64,000 nucleotides of DNA from assembly GCA_963808705.1 (NCBI GenBank), contig CAWEHB010000016.1:1043735-1107734 (forward strand), given 5' to 3'. The position numbers and the translations under genes are program-made. Each line of letters begins with the position of its first letter. The stretch's first letter is position 1. The notes beneath the pieces are model-generated. The model was not told where the DNA came from. It searched no databases and was given only the letters and a program-made list of their open reading frames with translations. The stretch is from JASHPR01 sp963808705. Lineage in GTDB: Bacteria > Actinomycetota > Actinomycetes > Streptosporangiales > Streptosporangiaceae. Shown piece after piece: positions 53,030-62,740 of this stretch.

Positions 53030-54607
53030 GTGCCGCGCCACGTTCTGGCCATCGACCTGGGAACCTCGGCGCTCAAGGTGGCCCTGGTGTCCACCTGCGG
53101 CGAGGTCGTCGCGTCGGAGCAAGAGGAGTGCCGGGTCGAGTACCTGCCCGGCGGCGGTGCCGAGCAGGACCCGGAACGCTGGTGGGCGATGATCGCCCGG
53201 GCGACCACCAGGCTGATGGCGCGCGGCGCCGTCCCGCCGGCATCGCTGGCGGCGGTCTCGTGCACCGCCCAGTGGTCCGGGACCGTTCCCGTGGACGAGG
53301 ACGGCCGCGCCCTGCACCGGGCCATCATCTGGATGGACTCGCGGGGAGCGCCCTACGCGCGGCGCATCACCGGCGGCCGGGTCCGGGTGCAGGGCTACGG
53401 ACCGGGCCAGCTGGCACGCTGGATCCAGGTGACCGCCGGGATACCCGCGCAAAGCGGCAAGGATCCCATCGCGCACATCCTCTGGCTGAAGCACGAACGG
53501 CCGGAGACGTACCGCCGCACCCGGCTGTTCCTCGAACCGAAGGACTGGCTGAACCTGCAGCTCACCGGGCAGGCGGCGGCCTCGTACGACTCGATCGCCC
53601 TGCACTGGGTGACCGACAACCGCCATCCCGGCCGGATCCGCTACCACCCCGGGCTGCTGCGGCGGGCCGGCCTGGCGCAGGAGCAGCTTCCCCGGCTGGT
53701 CGGCGCCACGGACATCCTGGGCCCGCTGCTGCCCGGGCCGGCCGCGGCCCTCGGCGTTCCGGCCGGCCTCCCGGTCGTCGCCGGAACGCCCGACGTGCAC
53801 TCGGCGGCTCTCGGGTCCGGTGCCACCCGGGACTTCCAGGCGCACCTGTACATCGGCACGTCTTCCTGGCTGACCTGCCATGTCCCGTTCAAGAAGACGG
53901 ACCTGTGGCACAACATGGCCTCGCTGCCCTCGCCCGTCCCGGGCCGGTACCTCGTCGCCGACGAGCAGGAGACGGCCGGGGCGGCGCTGACGTTCCTGCG
54001 CGACCGGGTGCTGTTCGCCGATGGCCGACCGCGCGACGCCTTCCGCGAGTTCGACCGGATGGCGGCGCGGGCGCAGCCCGGCAGCGGCGGCGTGATCTTC
54101 ACGCCGTGGCTGTACGGCGAGCGGACTCCGGTGGAGGACCGGTTCGCGCGCGGCGGGTTCTGGAACCTGTCCCTGTCCAGCAGCCGGGATGAGCTGGTGC
54201 GGGCCGTGTTCGAGGGAGTGGCCTTCAACGCGCGCTGGCTGCTGCGCGCGGTGGAGCGGTTCACCGGGCATCGCCTCGACCCGATCCGGTTCATCGGCGG
54301 CGGGGCGCGCTCGGCCGTCTGGAGCCAGATCATCGCCGACGTGCTCGGCCGGACCATCGAGCAGGTCGCCGATCCGGTCGACGCGAACGCACGGGGCGCC
54401 GGGATCCTGGCGGCGGTGGCGCTGGGCGAGCTCGCCTTCGACCAGGTGCCTGACCGGGTCCGGGTGGCCGCGAGCTACCGCCCCGACCCGAAGACCGCGG
54501 CGCTCTATGACGCGATGTTCCGCGAGTTCGTCGGGCTCTACCGGCGCAACCGCCGGGCCTACGCCCGACTGAACGCCGGGCAGCCAGCGTCCGCCCCGGA
54601 CGGCTGA
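53030..54607 (+). CDS. FGGY-family carbohydrate kinase
   Basis: A 525-residue kinase: HVLAIDLGTSALKVALVS (phosphate 1), VSCTAQWSGTVPVD, the substrate-lobe WMDSRGAPYARR and C-terminal FIGGGARSAVWSQIIADVLGR (adenosine site) and ANARGAGILAAVALG. Such kinases phosphorylate polyols or sugars (xylulose, glycerol, fuculose), but the substrate is not set by these motifs. GTG at 53030 follows the lyase stop by two bases, so the kinase may make the phosphorylated substrate of the lyase. Confidence 0.85.
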   Translation: MPRHVLAIDLGTSALKVALVSTCGEVVASEQEECRVEYLPGGGAEQDPERWWAMIARATTRLMARGAVPPASLAAVSCTAQWSGTVPVDEDGRALHRAIIWMDSRGAPYARRITGGRVRVQGYGPGQLARWIQVTAGIPAQSGKDPIAHILWLKHERPETYRRTRLFLEPKDWLNLQLTGQAAASYDSIALHWVTDNRHPGRIRYHPGLLRRAGLAQEQLPRLVGATDILGPLLPGPAAALGVPAGLPVVAGTPDVHSAALGSGATRDFQAHLYIGTSSWLTCHVPFKKTDLWHNMASLPSPVPGRYLVADEQETAGAALTFLRDRVLFADGRPRDAFREFDRMAARAQPGSGGVIFTPWLYGERTPVEDRFARGGFWNLSLSSSRDELVRAVFEGVAFNARWLLRAVERFTGHRLDPIRFIGGGARSAVWSQIIADVLGRTIEQVADPVDANARGAGILAAVALGELAFDQVPDRVRVAASYRPDPKTAALYDAMFREFVGLYRRNRRAYARLNAGQPASAPDG

Positions 54608-54654
54608 CCGCTGGGGCGCGGGCCGCTACGTGCGGCCGGGCAGCCGTTGCCGCG

Positions 54655-56406
54655 CTAGCGGATCTCGGCGATGGGCAGCCGCAGCGCCGCCGGGGCGGCG
54701 GGCGGCACGGCCGGGCGATGCGGTTCGGCCGGCGCGACCCTCCGGTAGCCGGCGCCGAGCGCGGGACGGGGATCGGCGTGCCCGCGGTTGGGCCACAGGG
54801 CCATCGCGCGCTCCGCCTGGGCGGTGATGGTCAGGGCCGGGTTGACGCCCAGGTTCGCGGAGATCGCCGAGCCGTCGACCACGTGCAGCCCCGGGTAGCC
54901 GTACACGCGGTGGTAGGCGTCGAGCACCCCGGTCTCCGCGGAGTCGCCGATGACGCAGCCGCCGATGAAGTGCGCTGTCATCGGGATGTCGATCATCTCG
55001 CCGACGCTGTTCAGCGGAAAGCCGCCGATCCTGGCCGCTATCCGGCGCATGGTGTCGTTGGCTGCGGGGATCCAGGTCGGATTGGGCTCGCCGTGCCCCT
55101 GCCCCGAGCTCAGCTTGATCCGGCCGAACCGGGTCCGCCGCGGGCGCACCGTGATCGAGTTGTCCAGCGTCTGCATGGTGAGCCCGATCACCGCCCGCTC
55201 GGACCAGTGGTTGAGGCCGGCGTACAGCGACGCGAGCCGCCCCGGGTGGCGCATCGCCTGTCCCAGCCACTTCACCCCGCGCGGCACGGGCCCGCCGCCG
55301 TCGGTCATCAGCGTGCTGAGCAGTCCCATCGCGTTCGAGCCCCGGCCGTACCGGACCGGTTCGATGTGAGTGCAGGAGTCGGGGTGGATGGATGAGGTGA
55401 TCGCGACCCCGCGGGTGAAATCATGCTGTTTCCGGTGGCGCAGCGTGGTCAGCGCGCCGCCCAGCGCCTCGGAGTTCGTCCGCGTCACGGCGCCGAGCCT
55501 GGCGGAGATGCCCGGCAGCCAGCCCTGGGTCCTCATCCGGTGCAGCAGTTGCTGCGTCCCCCAGGTGCCGGCCGCGAAGACCACCTGGCCGGCGGTGAGG
55601 GTGCGCGCGGACCGCCCGGCCCGCCACGCGCCGGTGCGCACGGTGTCCACCGCGTACCCGCCGCGCCGCAGCGGCCGCACCGTGACCACGGTGGTTTCCG
55701 GATGCACCCTCGCGCCGGCCCGCTCGGCCAGGTAGAGATAGTTCTTGACCAGGGTGTTCTTCGCGTTGTGCCTGCACCCGGTCATGCACTCCCCGACCTC
55801 CAGGCAGCCGCGGCGGCGCGGGCCCGCGCCGCCGAAGAACGGGTCATCGACCTCCACGCCGGGCTCCTGGCCCCCGTCCCGGCCGAAGAACACGCCGACC
55901 GGGGCCATGCCGAACGTGTGCCCCACGCCCATCTCCTCGGCCACCTGCCTCATGACCTGGTCAGACGGCGTCATCGTCGGGTTGGGCACCACGCCCAGCA
56001 TCCGCTTGGCCTGGTCGTAGTACGGCGCGAGCTCGGCCTGCCAGTCCGTGATGTGCCCCCACTGCCGGTCGCGGTAGAAGGCCTCCGCCGGCTCGTACAG
56101 CGTGTTCGCGTACACCAGCGAGCCGCCGCCGACGCCCGCGCCGGCCAGGATGATCACGTCCCGCAGCAGGTGGATCCGCTGGATGCCCTTGCAGCCCAGC
56201 TTCGGCGCCCAGAAGAAGTTGCGGACATCCCACGAGGTCTTGGGATATTCGGCGTCCTCGAACCGGCGGCCTGCCTCCAGCACGCCCACCCGGTAACCCT
56301 TCTCGGTGAGCCGCAACGCGGCCACCGCGCCGCCGAAGCCGGAGCCGATCACGAGCACGTCATAGTCGTAAGGAGCGTTCGGCCCGCCGACGTCATCATC
56401 CGGCAT
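54655..56406 (-). CDS. GMC-family oxidoreductase (cholesterol-oxidase-like)
   Basis: A 583-residue FAD protein: VLVIGSGFGGAVAALRL near residue 17, GAGVGGGSLVYANTLY near 90, GCLEVGECMTGC with several cysteines, and the C-terminal HFIGGCVIGDS and HVVDGSAISANLGVNPALTITAQAERAM. Closest in style to class I ChoD-type 3-beta-hydroxysteroid oxidases. No signal peptide. Its sterol role is inferred. ATG at 56406; convergent with the kinase gene. Confidence 0.87.
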   Translation of the reverse strand: MPDDDVGGPNAPYDYDVLVIGSGFGGAVAALRLTEKGYRVGVLEAGRRFEDAEYPKTSWDVRNFFWAPKLGCKGIQRIHLLRDVIILAGAGVGGGSLVYANTLYEPAEAFYRDRQWGHITDWQAELAPYYDQAKRMLGVVPNPTMTPSDQVMRQVAEEMGVGHTFGMAPVGVFFGRDGGQEPGVEVDDPFFGGAGPRRRGCLEVGECMTGCRHNAKNTLVKNYLYLAERAGARVHPETTVVTVRPLRRGGYAVDTVRTGAWRAGRSARTLTAGQVVFAAGTWGTQQLLHRMRTQGWLPGISARLGAVTRTNSEALGGALTTLRHRKQHDFTRGVAITSSIHPDSCTHIEPVRYGRGSNAMGLLSTLMTDGGGPVPRGVKWLGQAMRHPGRLASLYAGLNHWSERAVIGLTMQTLDNSITVRPRRTRFGRIKLSSGQGHGEPNPTWIPAANDTMRRIAARIGGFPLNSVGEMIDIPMTAHFIGGCVIGDSAETGVLDAYHRVYGYPGLHVVDGSAISANLGVNPALTITAQAERAMALWPNRGHADPRPALGAGYRRVAPAEPHRPAVPPAAPAALRLPIAEIR

Positions 56407-56516
56407 CAGTCCATGCTGCGCGGCATCGCGCGCTGCGGGCAGGGCCGAAGGTCCCGCGCAGCGATAAGCTGCCCGGGCATTGTGCTCACCCCGGGCACAT
56501 CGGTATCGGAGCGGCG

Positions 56517-57797
56517 TTGCGCATCGGGCAGATCGTCATCGATGTGGCGCCGCTGCGGGAGAGCCGTGACTTCCGCTGGCTGTACTCCGGCCGCCTCGTC
56601 GCGTCGGCCGGGGACGTGGTGGCCACCACCGCGGCCAGCTGGCAGGTCTACACGCTGACGCACTCGCCGGTGGCGGTCGGCCTGCTCACCCTGACCGCCA
56701 GCCTCGGGATGCTGTTCAGCCTGCTGGCCGGCGGGATGCTCGCGGACCGCCACGACCGGCGCGCGCTGCTGCTGGCGACCGGGCTGCCCCAGGCCGTGGC
56801 GGCGGGCGCGCTCCTGGCCAACAGCGTGGCGCGCCACCCGGCGGTGTGGGCGATCTACGTGATCATGCTGGCGATCGGGCTGCTCGCGGGCCTCGGTGCG
56901 CCGGCGTCGACGGCCGCCACCCCGGCGCTGGTCGGCCCGTCCCGGCTGCCCGCCGCCGCGGCCCTGAACGGGATGGGCAACCAGCTCGGCAACCTGGCCG
57001 GCCCGGCGCTGGCCGGGCTGCTGATCGCCGGGCCGGGCCTGGCCGCGTGCTACGGCCTCGACGCGGCGTGCTTCGCGGCGTTCGCCGTCACCATGCTGTT
57101 CGTGCGGCCGCTGCCGCCCACGGTGCGGGCGCAGCGGCCGGGATTCCGGTCGCTGGCCGAGGGTTTCCGCTACGTGCGGCACAGCGGCGTGCTGGGCGGC
57201 ATGCTGCTGATCGACACCAACGCGATGATCTTCGGCATGCCCGCCGCGCTGTTCCCCGCCCTGGCCAGCGAGCATTTCCACGGCGGCTCGGCCACGTTCG
57301 GCCTGCTGACCGCCGCCCCGGGGCTCGGCGCGATCGTCGGCGCGGCGAGCAGCGGCTGGACCGGCCGGGTCCGGCGGCCCGGGATCGTGATCATCGCGGC
57401 GGGCATCGTCTGGGGCGGCGCCATCGTGGGCTTCGGGCTGACCCGCAGCTTGCCGGTCGCGCTGGCGTTCCTCGCGCTGGCCGGCATGGGGGACATGATC
57501 TCCGAGATCCTGCGCAACGCGCTGCTGCAGATCTACGCCCCCGACCGGCTGCGCGGCCGGCTGAGCAGCCTCTACCTGGCCCAGGTCAACACCGCCCCGG
57601 CCCTGGGCAACGTCGAGGCCGGGATCGTGGCGGAGCTGTTCTCGCTCACCGTCTCGGTGGTAAGCGGCGGGCTGGCCTGCATCGGCGGCGCCCTGCTGCT
57701 CGGCGCGCTGTTCCCGTCGCTGCGCCACGCCAGCCTGGCCGGGCCCGCGGCCGAGGGCACCCCGAGCGAGCCGCCCGTCCCGGAAGCGGCCGACTGA
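56517..57797 (+). CDS. MFS transporter (EntS-like exporter)
   Basis: A 426-residue major facilitator with about 12 helices: RWLYSGRLVASAGDVVATTA, GGMLADRHDRRALLLAT (motif A), GLGAPASTAATPALVGP. The arrangement and sequence resemble EntS-like siderophore or drug exporters. TTG at 56517 is used; GTG at 56544 is an in-frame alternative. It lies divergent from the GMC gene and converges with the beta-lactamase-like gene 6 bases later. Confidence 0.87.
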   Translation: MRIGQIVIDVAPLRESRDFRWLYSGRLVASAGDVVATTAASWQVYTLTHSPVAVGLLTLTASLGMLFSLLAGGMLADRHDRRALLLATGLPQAVAAGALLANSVARHPAVWAIYVIMLAIGLLAGLGAPASTAATPALVGPSRLPAAAALNGMGNQLGNLAGPALAGLLIAGPGLAACYGLDAACFAAFAVTMLFVRPLPPTVRAQRPGFRSLAEGFRYVRHSGVLGGMLLIDTNAMIFGMPAALFPALASEHFHGGSATFGLLTAAPGLGAIVGAASSGWTGRVRRPGIVIIAAGIVWGGAIVGFGLTRSLPVALAFLALAGMGDMISEILRNALLQIYAPDRLRGRLSSLYLAQVNTAPALGNVEAGIVAELFSLTVSVVSGGLACIGGALLLGALFPSLRHASLAGPAAEGTPSEPPVPEAAD

Positions 57798-57803
57798 CCG
57801 GTC

Positions 57804-58961
57804 CTATCGGGCGGGCAGGCTGCGGTAGATGGCGTCGATCAGCGCCATCTTGCGCGGATCGTCGACCAAGCCCATGCCCATCCGGTTCATCACGTACGCG
57901 AACGCCACCCCGGCCTCGGGGTCGGCGCCGACCGTCGACCCGCCGAAGCCGTCGTGCCCGAACGCGTTCGGGTTGGGACCGACATGCCCCTCCGGGCCGG
58001 ACAGGCCGAAGCCGAGCCCGAACTCGACCGGGAAGCCGAGGACCAGGTCGGTGAACCGCCCCTGGCCGGTGCGGGCCAGCTGCAGGGTCTTGGCCGAGAT
58101 CAGCCGCTCGGACCCGTCGACCAGCGTCCCGAACACCGTTGTCAGGCCCAGCGCGGTGCCGTGCCCGTTGGCGGCCGGGATCTCCGCCATCCGCCAGTCG
58201 TCGGCGTTGGCCTCGTCCCCGGTCAGCATGGGGTTGAGCAGCGCGGCCTGCGCGGGGGGACCGGCGTTGGCGAAGGCCTGGGCCAGCGCGGACTGCTCCT
58301 CCGCCGATGGCCGCACCCCCTGCAGCTCCGAGCAGCGGTCCAGCTCGGTCCCGGGCAGCCCGATGTGGAAATCCGCGCCGAGCGGCCCGGCTATCTCCGA
58401 GGCGAAGAACGTCCCGCAGCTCTGCCCGGTGATCCGCCGGATGACCTCGCCGACCAGGTACCCGAACGTGATCGCCTGGTACCCGGTGGCGCTGCCGGGC
58501 GGGAACAGCGGCTCCTGGCGGGCCAGCAGGTCGGTGATCTTCTCCCAGTCGTAGTAGTCCTGGACGCTGGCCGGGACCGACAGGCCGCTGAGCCCGGACT
58601 TGTGGCCCATGATCCACCGCACCGGGATCTCGGCCTTGCCGCCCGCGGCGAACTCGGGCCAGTACCGCGCGACCGGCGCGTCCTGGTCGAGCTCGCCGCG
58701 GTCGATCAGGATGTGCGCGCACAGCGAGGTCATCGCCTTGGTCGTGGACCACACATTGGTGAGCGTGTCCGGCCGCCACTCGCGGGTCCGGCCGGGATCG
58801 GCCCAGCCGGCCCACAGGTCCACCACGGTCTCCCCGCCGGCCGCCACGGCCACGCTCGCCCCGATCTCGTCCCGCTCGGCGAAGTTCCCGGCGAACGCCT
58901 CCCGCACTAGCTCGTAACCTGCCGCGCACGTTCCGTGAATCCCGGTCCCGACGTCGCTCAC
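57804..58961 (-). CDS. Beta-lactamase-family serine hydrolase (class C-like)
   Basis: A 385-residue serine hydrolase: SxxK motif STTKAM near residue 75 holds the nucleophile, the YxN-like element is at GYQAITFGYLVGE, and a late GHDGFGGS corresponds to the KTG region. Such proteins (EstB-like esterases, LACTB-like) act on esters or peptides; no signal peptide is seen, so this is not a classical antibiotic-resistance enzyme. GTG at 58961 has GAGGTGG upstream. The frame stays open beyond, without family likeness. Confidence 0.87.
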   Translation of the reverse strand: MSDVGTGIHGTCAAGYELVREAFAGNFAERDEIGASVAVAAGGETVVDLWAGWADPGRTREWRPDTLTNVWSTTKAMTSLCAHILIDRGELDQDAPVARYWPEFAAGGKAEIPVRWIMGHKSGLSGLSVPASVQDYYDWEKITDLLARQEPLFPPGSATGYQAITFGYLVGEVIRRITGQSCGTFFASEIAGPLGADFHIGLPGTELDRCSELQGVRPSAEEQSALAQAFANAGPPAQAALLNPMLTGDEANADDWRMAEIPAANGHGTALGLTTVFGTLVDGSERLISAKTLQLARTGQGRFTDLVLGFPVEFGLGFGLSGPEGHVGPNPNAFGHDGFGGSTVGADPEAGVAFAYVMNRMGMGLVDDPRKMALIDAIYRSLPAR

Positions 58962-59090
58962 TGGCCCACCTCGCCGTATGTCCGGGCGGCCCGGCGCCCC
59001 GTCGCGCCACGGCCCGCCCCCCTTCCGGCTTGCTACGCCCACGACGGCCGCCTGTCAACGCCTGGCCGGGCGGCTCTCAGCTGGTGAGAC

Positions 59091-59522
59091 TCACGGCACC
59101 CGGCCGGGACGCTCCATCCACCGCTCCGGCCGGGCGAGCGGGCCGTAGCCGAACCTGGCGTACAGGCTGCGCCCCGGCTCCGCCGCCAGGATCTGGCGGA
59201 CGCCGCGCACGTCGGGATGGTCGACCGCCGTCTCGACCAGGAACGAGCCCAGCCCGTGCCCCCGGTGGGCCGAGTCGACGAAGACGTCGCACAGCCAGCC
59301 GAACGTGGCGTAGTCCGTGACGAACCTGGCGAAGCCCACCTGCGCCCCGTCGGCCGAGTAGAGGCCGATGACCAGCGAGTTCTCGATGGCCAGGGCCATC
59401 ACCGCGTGCGGCCGGCCTTCCGCCCAGTAGCTCTCGCCGCTGATCCAGGCGTGCACCCGGGCGAGGTCGATCAGCGCGCGGTCGTCGCTGGCCCAGTAGC
59501 CGTCGGGTCCGGGCCATTTCAT
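59091..59522 (-). CDS. GNAT-family N-acetyltransferase
   Basis: A 143-residue GNAT protein: FARFVTDYATFGWLCDVFVD (beta strands 4-5), the acetyl-CoA loop SAHRGHGLGSFLVE and the C-terminal SLYARFGYGPLARPERWMER. The substrate is unknown. The ATG at 59522 overlaps the cobQ stop (ATGA), so it is translated with cobD-cobQ, although a direct role in corrin synthesis is not expected. Confidence 0.88.
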   Translation of the reverse strand: MKWPGPDGYWASDDRALIDLARVHAWISGESYWAEGRPHAVMALAIENSLVIGLYSADGAQVGFARFVTDYATFGWLCDVFVDSAHRGHGLGSFLVETAVDHPDVRGVRQILAAEPGRSLYARFGYGPLARPERWMERPGRVP

Positions 59523-61026
59523 GACTGCCTCCCCGGCCCGGCCGGGCCGATGACCGGCAGCCCCGGCGGCGGCCCGCCGCCGATGAGCCGGCTCAGCGCC
59601 GCCGTGTCGAGATGCTCGGCAACCAGGTCGCCGAGCACGTCCAGGCGCGCCTGCCGCAGCGCCGCGAAGTCGGTGTCCGGCGAGACCGTGAAGTCCCGGC
59701 CCGCGAGCGCGGCCACCTCGGCCAGGAACGCCCGCCGGAACGCGTCGTTTTCCAGCGTCCCGTGCCAGCTGGTCCCCCAGACGGCCGCGGTCCGGCAGCC
59801 GTCCAGGAACGGCTCGGCCCCCGGGTCCGGGGTGACGACCCCGTGATGGATCTCGTATCCCGCGACCTGTTCGCCGTAACACCTTCCGGCCGGCGGCCCA
59901 GCCGCTTGCACGCCGCGAACGCCACCCGGACCGGCAGCACCCCCAGCCCGGCCACCCGGCCCGCGCCGGACTCCACCTCGTCGTCGATCTCGCGGCCGAG
60001 CATCTGGTAGCCGCCGCAGATTCCCAGCACCGGCAGGCCCTTGGCGGCGCGCGCCGTGATCAGCTCGGCCATGCCGTTGTCGCGCAGCCAGGCCAGGTCG
60101 GCGACGGTCGCGCGGGAGCCGGGCAGCACGACCAGGTCGGCATCGGCCAGCTCGGCGGGCCAGCGCGCGAACCGGACCAGGACGCCGGGCTCGGCCGCGA
60201 GCGCGTCGATGTCGGTGAAGTTGCTGATCCGCGGCAGCCGCACCACGCTGACCCGGAGCACGTCGGTTCCGAGCGGCGGACCGGCCGACGCCAGCGGGCC
60301 CGCGTCGAGCGCCAGCGAGTCCTCCGTATCCAGGCAGAGACGGTCGGTCCAGGGAATTATCCCGAACGTGACGCGACCGGTGAGCTCGTGCAGCATCCGG
60401 ACTCCGGGCCCGAGCAGCTCGCGGGCGCCGCGGAACTTGTTGATCACGAACCCGGCCACCAGCGCCTGGTCCGCCGGCTCCAGCAGGGCCAGGGTGCCGT
60501 GCAGCGCCGCGAACACCCCGCCCCGGTCGATGTCGCCCACCACGATCACCGGCAGGCCCGCGGCCCGGGCCAGCCCCATGTTCGCGATGTCGGTCGCGCG
60601 CAGGTTGATCTCGGCCGGGCTGCCCGCGCCCTCGCAGATCACCATGTCGTACTCGCGCCGCAACTGCGTCAGGCTGTCGGTGGCCACCTCCAGCAGCCGG
60701 GCGGCGTGCGCCCGGTACCCGGCCGCGTCGACCTCGCCCTCGGCGCGGCCCAGCACCACCACCTGGCTGCGCCGGTCGCTGCCCGGCTTGAGCAGCACCG
60801 GGTTCATCCGCGCGTCGGGCTCGACGCCCGCCGCCGCGGCCTGCATCGCCTGGGCCCGGCCGATCTCCGCGCCGTCGGCGGTGACGAACGAGTTCAGCGA
60901 CATGTTCTGCGCCTTGAACGGCGCGACGCGCACTCCCTGCCGGGCCAGCCAGCGGCACAAGCCGGCGGTGAGCACGCTCTTGCCCGCATCCGAGGTCGTG
61001 CCCGCCACCAGCAGCGCGCCGTTCAT
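59519..61026 (-). pseudogene. cobQ: Cobyric acid synthase, broken by a one-base frameshift
   Basis: About 502 residues if repaired. The N-terminal synthetase reads GALLVAGTTSDAGKSVLTAG (P-loop) and PFKAQNMSLNS; the glutamine amidotransferase half has the nucleophile cysteine in VLGICGGYQMLG. After FAACKRLGR the frame is lost; the next frame resumes PAGRCYGEQVAGYEIHHGV with the catalytic His and TSWHGTLENDAFRR. Adding one base near 59888-59897 gives LGRPAGRCYGEQ, the expected sequence. It amidates the corrin side chains. The start at 61026 overlaps cobD (ATGA). Confidence 0.9.
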
Positions 61027-62042
61027 CTCCGCACTCCGATCGCCGCATCCGCCGCCGCAGCCGCCACTGCCGTAGCAGCGGCCGCAGCCGTCGCAGCGAT
61101 CGTAACCGCGCGGCACAGGCGGACCGCGCGGCGGATGTCCGCTGGCTCGGGCGCGCGGCCCCGGCCGAGGACGGGCCGGTGCTCGGCGGCTCCCCCGTAG
61201 CTGCTGGTCCCGCCGAGCCGGACGCCGAGCGCGCCCGCGAACGCGGCTTCGCACCGGCCCGCGTTCGGGCTCGGATGCCGCCCGCCGTAGTGCCGCATCG
61301 CGCGCCAGGACGCGGCCGGCCTCCCGCCGACGACCGGCGCGAACGCCGCAGCCAGGACGCCGGTCAACCGCGCGGGCGCCCAGTTGGCCACGTCATCGAG
61401 CCGCGCGCTGGCCCAGCCGAACCTGGCCCAGCAGGCCGACCGGTACCCGACCATAGCGTCCAGCGTGTTCACGGCCCGGTAGCCGACCAGGCCGGGCAGC
61501 CCGGCGAGCACGCACCACACCAGCGGCGCAACCACCGCGTCGCTGGTGTTCTCGGCGACCGACTCGACCACGGCCCGGGCCAGCCCGCTCTCGTCGAGCG
61601 GACCGGGGTCGCGCCCGCACAGGCTCGGCAAGATGGCCCGGGCCGTCGTCAGGTCACCGGCCTCGAGCGCCGCCGCTACCCGTTCTGCTTCGCCGGTCAG
61701 GGAGCGCGCCCCGGTCACCGTCCATACGGCCGCGGCCGTCGCGGCGAGGCGCAGCCAGGGCCGGCCGCGGGTCAGGTGCTCCGCGATCACCGCGGGCGCC
61801 GCGGCGGCCAGCACGCACCCGGCCGCGTACCCGGCGCCGCGCAGCCGGCTGTCGGCGTACGCCGACTCCGCCGCGGCCTGGGCGGCTCGGCCGAACAGCG
61901 CGACCGGATGCCCGCGCCGCGGGTCGCCGAGCCACGCGTCGGCGGCCACGCCCGCGAGGATGCCCGCCGCCACCGGCCAGCCAGGTAGCCTGACACTCGG
62001 CGCAGGCGCGCCGGACTCGCCGACCGTGGCCGCCACGGACAT
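61023..62042 (-). CDS. cobD: Adenosylcobinamide-phosphate synthase (CobD/CbiB)
   Basis: A 339-residue membrane protein that joins aminopropanol or its phosphate to adenosylcobyrate. Family features: DAWLGDPRRGHPVALFGRAAQ, ARAVVESVAENTSDAVVAPLVW, GYRAVNTLDAMVGYRS, FGWASARLDDVANWAPARLTG and HPSPNAGRCEAAFAGALGV. ATG at 62042 is used, as the longer frame is not conserved. It heads the cobD-cobQ-GNAT run, transcribed away from the tRNA. Confidence 0.94.
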   Translation of the reverse strand: MSVAATVGESGAPAPSVRLPGWPVAAGILAGVAADAWLGDPRRGHPVALFGRAAQAAAESAYADSRLRGAGYAAGCVLAAAAPAVIAEHLTRGRPWLRLAATAAAVWTVTGARSLTGEAERVAAALEAGDLTTARAILPSLCGRDPGPLDESGLARAVVESVAENTSDAVVAPLVWCVLAGLPGLVGYRAVNTLDAMVGYRSACWARFGWASARLDDVANWAPARLTGVLAAAFAPVVGGRPAASWRAMRHYGGRHPSPNAGRCEAAFAGALGVRLGGTSSYGGAAEHRPVLGRGRAPEPADIRRAVRLCRAVTIAATAAAAATAVAAAAADAAIGVRR

Positions 62043-62154
62043 GACGATAGGGAACCGGGCCGGCGTCGTGTCGGTTGCGCCCCCCCAAATGCGACCTGGG
62101 CTCAGCCGCACTGTTGCCCGCGCGTGACCTTGGCCCGGCACAATTGCTGGCCTG

Positions 62155-62228
62155 GCGCCTGTAGCTCAGCAGGACAGAGCAGCTGCCTTCTAAGCAGCCG
62201 GTCGCAGGTTCGAATCCTGCCAGGCGCA
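62155..62228 (+). tRNA. tRNA-Arg (anticodon TCT)
   Basis: A complete cloverleaf: acceptor GCGCCTG/CAGGCGC, D arm GCTC/GAGC, anticodon stem GCTGC/GCAGC with loop CTTCTAA, T arm GCAGG/CCTGC with TTCGAAT. The anticodon TCT reads AGA, a rare arginine codon in this GC-rich genome. CCA is not encoded. The IS3-type element begins about 146 bases downstream. Confidence 0.97.
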
Positions 62229-62441
62229 CGCATCAGCCAGTTGGCCTGGTAAAACACCTCGGCTGTCCCGCCGCGGCGCTACGGCGACTGTTCAGGCAGA
62301 TGGTCACCGCTGCTCAGACCGCCCATTCCTGAAAACCGAATCCTGCCTGCGAAAACACGGCGAAGCGGTGCTAGTGCCGGACAGCTACTGGGTTTCCCCT
62401 CCCAGCGTGGAGAGATCCTCTTAAGGGAGAGGAGTTCTCCG

Positions 62442-62738
62442 ATGGGAGAGACACGCAGGAAGTTCGATGCGGACTTCAGGGAGGGCGCGGTGCGGCTGGT
62501 CCGGGAGACCGGTAAGCCGATCGCGCAGGTGGCCCGGGATCTGGGCATCAACTCCGGGACCCTGGGCAACTGGGTGGACGCTGACCGGCGCCGCCGCGGT
62601 GAGGGTGACGGTGCGCTGAGCGAGGATGAGCGGGCCGAGCTGGCCCGGCTGCGTAAGGAGAACGCCGAGCTTGCCATGAGGTGCGACGTGCTCAAACGCA
62701 GTGTGGCCCTTTGGGTTTCCGATGCGATGGGCCGGTAG
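62442..62738 (+). CDS. IS3-family transposase OrfA
   Basis: A 98-residue DNA-binding protein: helix-turn-helix VRLVRETGKPIAQVARDLGI (about 20-40), then a leucine-zipper-type stretch ELARLRKENAELAMRCDVLKRS used for dimerising. It has a strong GAGAGGAG site before the ATG at 62442. It overlaps the orfB frame; the usual -1 frame relation is kept, but no clear slippery heptamer in the right phase was found. Confidence 0.93.
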   Translation: MGETRRKFDADFREGAVRLVRETGKPIAQVARDLGINSGTLGNWVDADRRRRGEGDGALSEDERAELARLRKENAELAMRCDVLKRSVALWVSDAMGR

Positions 62739-62740
62739 CC

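Noticed and set aside
57804..58961. Antibiotic-resistance beta-lactamase
   Set aside because: Class C-like motifs are present, but no signal peptide is seen and the likeness is to EstB/LACTB-type esterases.
62681..62740. Programmed -1 frameshift joining orfA and orfB
   Set aside because: The frames have the right relation, but CCCTTTG and GGGTTTC are not in the phase needed for slippage; restart at GTG 62741 is an equal explanation.
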